Notes under the pieces: generated by a model
The model's database searches: none
What the model saw: only the letters and a program-made list of their open reading frames with translations
What the model was told of the DNA's origin: nothing
Translations under genes and position numbers: made by a program
From: JAZRUY01 sp045598845
GTDB taxonomy: Bacteria; Verrucomicrobiota; Lentisphaeria; Victivallales; Victivallaceae
Direction of reading: 5' to 3'
Length of the DNA: 10,023 nt
Assembly (NCBI GenBank): GCA_045598845.1
Contig: JAZRUY010000168.1
Span: 1-10,023 of the forward strand
Shown: positions 6,793-10,023 of the stretch, in pieces
How positions within the stretch are numbered: position 1 is the stretch's first letter
Layout of the letters: each line of letters begins with the position of its first letter

Positions 6793-8414
6793 GCCGATTC
6801 AAAACCGTTTTGCTGTATTGTGTGCTGACCGCGGTCACCCTGCTGATGATCGCCGGTATCTCCGGTCTGGAAAATTCTTTGGATAATCAGGTGAAGGAGA
6901 ACCGGCTGAGGTTCACCGGACAGGTCAACAATGCTCCGCCTCTGGTGACTTTCACTACGGTGGCTCTGGGGAGTTTCCGGGGATTAGTCGCGGATATTCT
7001 GTGGCTCCGCACCAATAAACTGCAGGAGCAGGGCAGTTATTTCGAGATGGTGCAGCTGGCCAACTGGATAACCGATCTGCAGCCGACTTTCGCCGGGGCC
7101 ACGACATATCTGGCCTGGAACATGGCTTATAATATTTCCGTCACCAGTTCGTCTTTCGAGGAAAGGTGGCGCTGGGTGAGCGAGGGTATAAAGCTGATCC
7201 GCGACAAAGCGATGGTTTTCAACCCGGATGCTCCGGCGGTATATCAGTATCTGGCCTGGATCTATCTCCATAAACTGGGTAATGTCATGGATGACGCTCA
7301 GCAGTATTATAAAATCAGAATGGCGGTGCAGATGGCGGAGATCGCCGGGGTGTTTCCGGATTTTGACGCGATGGCGGCCGCGCCGCGGGGGGAACGCGAA
7401 TTTATGCTCGCTTATCCAGCCGGCGGCTCTTTCTGGCTAGCTGCGTCTTCCGCCGGAATAGCGGATTATCCGGCGCTGCTGACCGCTTTCCGCAAGAGTT
7501 CACCGGAACTGCCTGCCGGGCTGGCTTCCGCTTTGAATGCCGACACCGCCGGCGCGGTTAAAAGTCATCTTCAGTCGGAATTGCTGCTGGAAACCTTGAA
7601 AATGGATGCCCGGGAGATCGTGAAATTAAACGGGAAATACGGCAGAATCGACTGGCGTTTCCCCGAAGCGCAGGCGATTTACTGGGCCAGTATGGGTTCG
7701 GCGCGGCGGCCGGACGGCCATGATGTGCAGTGCGACAAAGTGATAGGACAGGGACTTATCAATCTGTTCAAGAGCGGAAAACTGCTGATTATGGACGAGA
7801 AGGATCTGCGCACTATCGTGTGCGTTCCCAATCTCGATATCATCGATGCCGTTTATGACGAGTTGCTGAAGGAGGAAGCTGGGTATGATCTCGCCACTTT
7901 AACCTCCAAGCGGCAGTATTTTCTGTCATCCGCGGTGAGCATTCTGTACCGTCACGGCAGAAAAGCCAAAGCCAATGAATATTATAAGATGCTGCAGAAG
8001 GAACTTCCGCGCGAGTTTCCGTACGATTTGGAAACCTATGTCCGCAAGGCGTGGACGGCGCAGGCTCAAAACATCAATGCCAAGGAGGCGCAGGAGATGC
8101 TTTCCGCGCTGATTACCGAGGGGTTGCTTTATCTTGTCAACGGTGACGATGAGACGGCGGTGGCATACGAGCGGATGGCGCGTTTCTTTTACGCAAAATA
8201 TCAGGGGACGCGCGGCAATATGGAGCGGCTGGCGCTGCCTCCGTATAATACCATGAAAAAGGCTCTTATATCCAGTTTCCGTTCCCGGGTCGGGGAGGCA
8301 GCGCAGGCCAGGCTCGACGCGCTGATAGCGGAAGATTCCGCCGCCGCCGATGCGGAGCGCGATATCGACCGCGCCGACCGCGAGGTTTTGGATTCACTGC
8401 TGCCGGAGATGTAA
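6789..8414 (+). CDS. Membrane-anchored helical-repeat (TPR-like) protein, function unknown
   Basis: This 541-residue protein has a single N-terminal hydrophobic segment (about 7-25), preceded by Arg3 and Lys5, so it is either anchored or secreted with the bulk outside. The rest is almost entirely helical with a TPR-like pattern. Recognisable stretches are FRGLVADILWLR (63-74), YFEMVQLANWITDLQP (84-99), YLAWNMAYNISV (107-118), ERWRWVSEGIKLIRDKA (125-141), the TPR-like NPDAPAVYQYLAWIYLHKLG (145-164) and DWRFPEAQAIYWAS (288-301). I recall similar uncharacterised proteins next to ABC permeases in PVC-group genomes, but cannot confirm this here. Start and upstream stop share ATGA, which ties it to the transporter genes. 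A role as a periplasmic scaffold or substrate adaptor for the permease is inference. No catalytic motif is visible. The C-terminus (about 505-541) is acidic and Ala-rich. Confidence 0.8.
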   Translation: MSRFKTVLLYCVLTAVTLLMIAGISGLENSLDNQVKENRLRFTGQVNNAPPLVTFTTVALGSFRGLVADILWLRTNKLQEQGSYFEMVQLANWITDLQPTFAGATTYLAWNMAYNISVTSSSFEERWRWVSEGIKLIRDKAMVFNPDAPAVYQYLAWIYLHKLGNVMDDAQQYYKIRMAVQMAEIAGVFPDFDAMAAAPRGEREFMLAYPAGGSFWLAASSAGIADYPALLTAFRKSSPELPAGLASALNADTAGAVKSHLQSELLLETLKMDAREIVKLNGKYGRIDWRFPEAQAIYWASMGSARRPDGHDVQCDKVIGQGLINLFKSGKLLIMDEKDLRTIVCVPNLDIIDAVYDELLKEEAGYDLATLTSKRQYFLSSAVSILYRHGRKAKANEYYKMLQKELPREFPYDLETYVRKAWTAQAQNINAKEAQEMLSALITEGLLYLVNGDDETAVAYERMARFFYAKYQGTRGNMERLALPPYNTMKKALISSFRSRVGEAAQARLDALIAEDSAAADAERDIDRADREVLDSLLPEM

Positions 8415-8429
8415 CCGCAGGGAGAATTT

Positions 8430-9062
8430 ATGCGCGCTGTTTTTAGCCGGTTTTTTGTTATGTCGCTGGTTTGCGCCTGCGGATGCGCGCGGGTGGATTA
8501 CATCGGGAAAACATTTCCGGTTTCTTCCGCCCCGGTATTGTGGTATGAATCGCGTTCCGAATTGCCGGCCGGCCGTTACGCGGTGATCGGCAAGGCGGTG
8601 GTGGTGACCGGTAATACCCCGGAAGAATTTTACGATGCCTGCGAAGATTTGCGCCGGGATGCCGCCGGCCGCGGCGCGGAGGCGGTTTGCTTTGCCGGAT
8701 CGGAGACATATACCGATTTCGGATTGCTTTACCGGGAAGATGACTTTCAGCGCTTCGGCAGCAGGGAATCTCCATATGCTCCATTGAAAAACGAAAGTAT
8801 ATCTCCGTCTGTTACCGAGCGGGAATATGCGTCCGCGAAGGAAATCGGCAATATACCGTCCGGGGTGTACAGCGATGAGCGGAAAGCGGTCAGAGCGCTG
8901 TATTTGAAAGACCGGGACAAGGTGCAGGAAGCGTTGGCGGCGGAGGATGTTTTCTCGTTTGCCGATGATCCGCCGCCGGAAACGCATCCGGCCGGTTCCT
9001 TCGGTAACGGCGAAGACGGGAATCCCGCGGACACCGAAAGCGGTTTAACTTCCGGCGAGTAG
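8430..9062 (+). CDS. Putative small lipoprotein, function unknown
   Basis: This 210-residue protein has an export signal: a basic start (Arg2, Arg7), a hydrophobic core (8-16) and a Cys-rich junction VCACGC with candidate lipidated Cys17 or Cys19. Neither fits the strict lipobox well, so the lipidation site is uncertain. The mature region begins RVDYIGKTFP, then LPAGRYAVIGKAVV (45-58), then a helix and DAAGRGAEAVCF (77-88). A small domain in which A..RGA.AV follows a helix recalls small envelope lipoproteins of the RcsF/DUF4156 kind; this is resemblance only. Residues from about 175 on are acidic, Pro/Gly-rich and probably disordered. AGGGAG at 8419-8424 lies five bases before the ATG, and the gene starts 15 bp after the helical-repeat gene, so it is probably co-transcribed. 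Its last 18 bp overlap the convergent pseudouridine synthase gene. Confidence 0.72.
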   Translation: MRAVFSRFFVMSLVCACGCARVDYIGKTFPVSSAPVLWYESRSELPAGRYAVIGKAVVVTGNTPEEFYDACEDLRRDAAGRGAEAVCFAGSETYTDFGLLYREDDFQRFGSRESPYAPLKNESISPSVTEREYASAKEIGNIPSGVYSDERKAVRALYLKDRDKVQEALAAEDVFSFADDPPPETHPAGSFGNGEDGNPADTESGLTSGE

Positions 9063-9761
9063 CAGTTCCCGCTCCGCCGCATTGAGTTCACGGTATTTCC
9101 CCGGCGGCAGAGCGCCCAGTTCCAGTTTGCCGATTCGGAAACGGCGCAGCCTGACCACCGGCGCGCCAACCGCGGCGGCGATTCGGCGTATTTCCCGTTT
9201 ACGGCCTTCATTCAGCACGAATTCATAACGGCACTGGCCTTTGGCGCTGACCGAACGGACCCGCAATGTTTCCCCGGCGTCCTTGATGCCGTTGCGGATT
9301 TTCGCCAGCTCGGCGTAAGACAGTTCTCTGGTAAGCCTTACTGAATATGTTTTCAGAATTTCATGACTGGGGTGGGAGAGCCGTTCCACGAAATCCCCGT
9401 CATTGGAAATAATCAGCATCCCTTCGCTGTCTTTATCCAGCCTTCCGGCGGAAAAAAGCCGTACCGCTCCCGGGAGTTTGATCAAATCCACCGCCTTGCG
9501 CGGCGCATGCCGGTCGGCATTGGTGCATACGTATCCGCGCGGCTTGTTGAGCATGATGTAATGTTTTTCCCCGCCGGGGACTATCGGTTTGCCGTCCAGA
9601 CACACGCGGTCTCCAGGGTGCACCCGCATGCCAGGATTGAGCGAGGTGACGCCGTTCACTGTGACGCGTCCCGCTGTGACCAGTTCCCCGGCCGCCCTGC
9701 GGCTGGAGATTCCGGCGGTGCTCAGATATTTACTGAGCCGTATTTCATCATTGTCTTCCAT
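9045..9761 (-). CDS. rluB: Pseudouridine synthase of the RsuA/RluB/RluE/RluF family
   Basis: This 238-residue enzyme isomerises a specific rRNA uridine to pseudouridine. It has an N-terminal S4 RNA-binding domain (about 7-60: RLSKYLSTAGISSRR...GRVTVNG) and the catalytic domain with LNKPRGYVCT (71-80), GRLDKDSEGMLIISNDG (106-122; catalytic Asp109), KTYSVRL (137-143) and NEGRKREIRRI (184-194). All hallmark motifs are intact. Length matches short single-domain RluB proteins such as that of Bacillus subtilis (about 230), so 23S rRNA modification near position 2605 is my preferred target; RsuA (16S U516) or RluE/RluF specificity is not excluded by eye. The start at 9761 has no clear Shine-Dalgarno. 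A good promoter lies at 9838-9866, giving a leader of about 70 nt. It is convergent with the lipoprotein gene and divergent from rsmI. Confidence 0.88.
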   Translation of the reverse strand: MEDNDEIRLSKYLSTAGISSRRAAGELVTAGRVTVNGVTSLNPGMRVHPGDRVCLDGKPIVPGGEKHYIMLNKPRGYVCTNADRHAPRKAVDLIKLPGAVRLFSAGRLDKDSEGMLIISNDGDFVERLSHPSHEILKTYSVRLTRELSYAELAKIRNGIKDAGETLRVRSVSAKGQCRYEFVLNEGRKREIRRIAAAVGAPVVRLRRFRIGKLELGALPPGKYRELNAAERELLLAGS

Positions 9762-9787
9762 GGCTGTTAAAAGCGGAATTCCGGTCT

Positions 9788-9819
9788 TAACCGCTTGCTT
9801 GTATCGGCGGCAACGGTTA
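9788..9819. repeat. Imperfect inverted repeat (hairpin) in the divergent spacer
   Basis: TAACCG (9788-9793) pairs with CGGTTA (9814-9819), and TTGC (9795-9798) pairs with GCAA (9810-9813). Together they give a 10-bp stem with one bulged C (9794) and an 11-base loop (9799-9809). It lies inside the expected leader of the - strand pseudouridine synthase mRNA and upstream of rsmI. No U-run follows on either strand, so it is not a standard terminator. It could be an operator or a leader RNA structure. Confidence 0.55.
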
Positions 9820-9828
9820 TCGTATTAT
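9799..9828 (+). promoter_or_regulatory. Possible sigma70-like promoter for rsmI
   Basis: TATTAT at 9823-9828 matches the -10 consensus at 5 of 6 positions. TTGTAT at 9799-9804, 18 bp upstream, matches the -35 only at the TTG. Transcription would begin near 9835 and leave a leader of about 30 nt that contains the Shine-Dalgarno GGAGA (9855-9859). The weak -35 makes this tentative. Confidence 0.3.
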
Positions 9829-9837
9829 CCCGACGGT

Positions 9838-9866
9838 ATTTTACACCGCTAAACGGAGATTTTCAA
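9838..9866 (-). promoter_or_regulatory. Sigma70-like promoter for the pseudouridine synthase gene
   Basis: Read on the - strand, TTGAAA (complement of 9861-9866) and TAAAAT (complement of 9838-9843) each match the sigma70 consensus at 5 of 6 positions, with an ideal 17-bp spacer. Transcription would start near 9831 and give a leader of about 70 nt before the ATG at 9761. The -35 box includes the A of the rsmI start codon, and the spacer covers the rsmI Shine-Dalgarno. Confidence 0.5.
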
Positions 9867-10023
9867 TGTTTGACAAAGAAAACAGCGCCGCCTGCGGCAG
9901 GCTTTATCTGGTAAGCACTCCGATCGGCAATCTGCAGGATATAACTTTCCGCGCCGTTGAAGTTCTGAAATCGGTTGATTTGGTCGCCGCCGAGGATACC
10001 CGCCGTACCCGCGGATTGCTGGC
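9866..10023 (+). CDS. rsmI: 16S rRNA (cytidine-1402-2'-O)-methyltransferase RsmI, N-terminal part
   Basis: Only the first 52 codons are visible; the gene continues beyond the right edge. The translation contains GRLYLVSTPIGNLQDITFRA (residues 11-30) and VDLVAAEDTRRTRGLL (37-52), the highly conserved N-terminal signature of RsmI (YraL family, SAM-dependent tetrapyrrole-methylase fold). The enzyme methylates the 2'-hydroxyl of 16S rRNA C1402 in the decoding centre, together with RsmH, which acts on N4 of the same base. GGAGA at 9855-9859, six bases before ATG, supports the start. The first ten residues before GRLYLV are a short polar extension of ordinary length. It is divergent from a pseudouridine synthase gene with a 104-bp spacer. 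Confidence 0.93.
   Translation, partial: MFDKENSAACGRLYLVSTPIGNLQDITFRAVEVLKSVDLVAAEDTRRTRGLL

Noticed and set aside
8394..8987. Open frame on the - strand opposite the lipoprotein gene (197 codons)
   Set aside because: The + strand frame has a signal sequence, a good Shine-Dalgarno and operon spacing. The - strand product is rich in Arg and shows no domain, typical of a shadow frame.
9017..9027. CGGGAATCCCG hairpin near the end of the lipoprotein gene
   Set aside because: The stem is only four base pairs, sits inside coding sequence and has no U-run; it is too weak for a terminator.
9890..9902. GCCTGC-G-GCAGGC palindrome followed by TTTAT, terminator-like
   Set aside because: It lies within the start of the rsmI coding region, has only one base between the arms and no proper U-run. 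Conserved RsmI residues are encoded through it.
1..10023. CRISPR array, transposon, prophage or defence-island signatures
   Set aside because: I saw no spaced direct repeats, no transposase or integrase motifs and no terminal inverted repeats. Composition looks even across the genes, as expected for stable chromosomal DNA.

Overview
The window is a gene-dense, moderately GC-rich bacterial chromosomal segment (about 55% G+C by eye). I see no tRNA, rRNA, CRISPR array, insertion sequence or phage gene. It holds seven co-directional genes on the + strand (58-9062), one gene on the - strand (9045-9761), and the 5' end of a further + strand gene that runs off the right edge. The host is Gram-negative-like, given the periplasmic HflK/HflC topology and a lipoprotein. 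The ABC ATPase / ABC permease / helical-repeat trio at 4202-8414, with motifs such as FRGLVADILWLR and DWRFPEAQAIYWAS, recalls uncharacterised proteins I associate with the PVC superphylum (Lentisphaerota, Verrucomicrobiota, Planctomycetota). I favour Lentisphaerota or a close relative, but this is inference from remembered protein style, not a database match.

Region 1 (58-4149) is a tight set of hflC-like, hflK-like and a P1B heavy-metal ATPase. The two SPFH (stomatin/prohibitin/flotillin/HflKC) proteins would form a membrane-anchored periplasmic ring. The order is hflC then hflK, reversed relative to the E. coli operon, and no ftsH or hflX is present. Two nucleotides separate hflK from the ATPase, whose N-terminus is a His/Cys-rich tail instead of a folded HMA domain. 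Its last membrane helices lack the usual Zn(II)-ATPase Lys and Asp.

Region 2 (4202-9062) follows after a 52-bp gap with its own strong Shine-Dalgarno. It encodes an ABC ATPase with a Pro/Glu-rich tail, an ABC-2 type permease with a large predicted periplasmic domain, a membrane-anchored helical-repeat protein and a small putative lipoprotein. The first three are joined by ATGA stop/start overlaps, which implies translational coupling and probably one complex. The natural reading is an envelope exporter or extractor of unknown substrate.

Region 3 (9045-10023) is RNA-modification housekeeping: an RluB/RsuA-family pseudouridine synthase on the - strand, convergent with and overlapping the lipoprotein gene by 18 bp, and divergent from rsmI (16S rRNA C1402 2'-O-methyltransferase). 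The 104-bp divergent spacer contains an imperfect hairpin and a good sigma70-like promoter for the pseudouridine synthase, whose -35 box touches the rsmI start codon.

The most interesting unexplained content is the coupled ABC/helical-repeat module and the metal ATPase with atypical ligand positions next to an SPFH pair. Neither is proven to be a new system from sequence alone.
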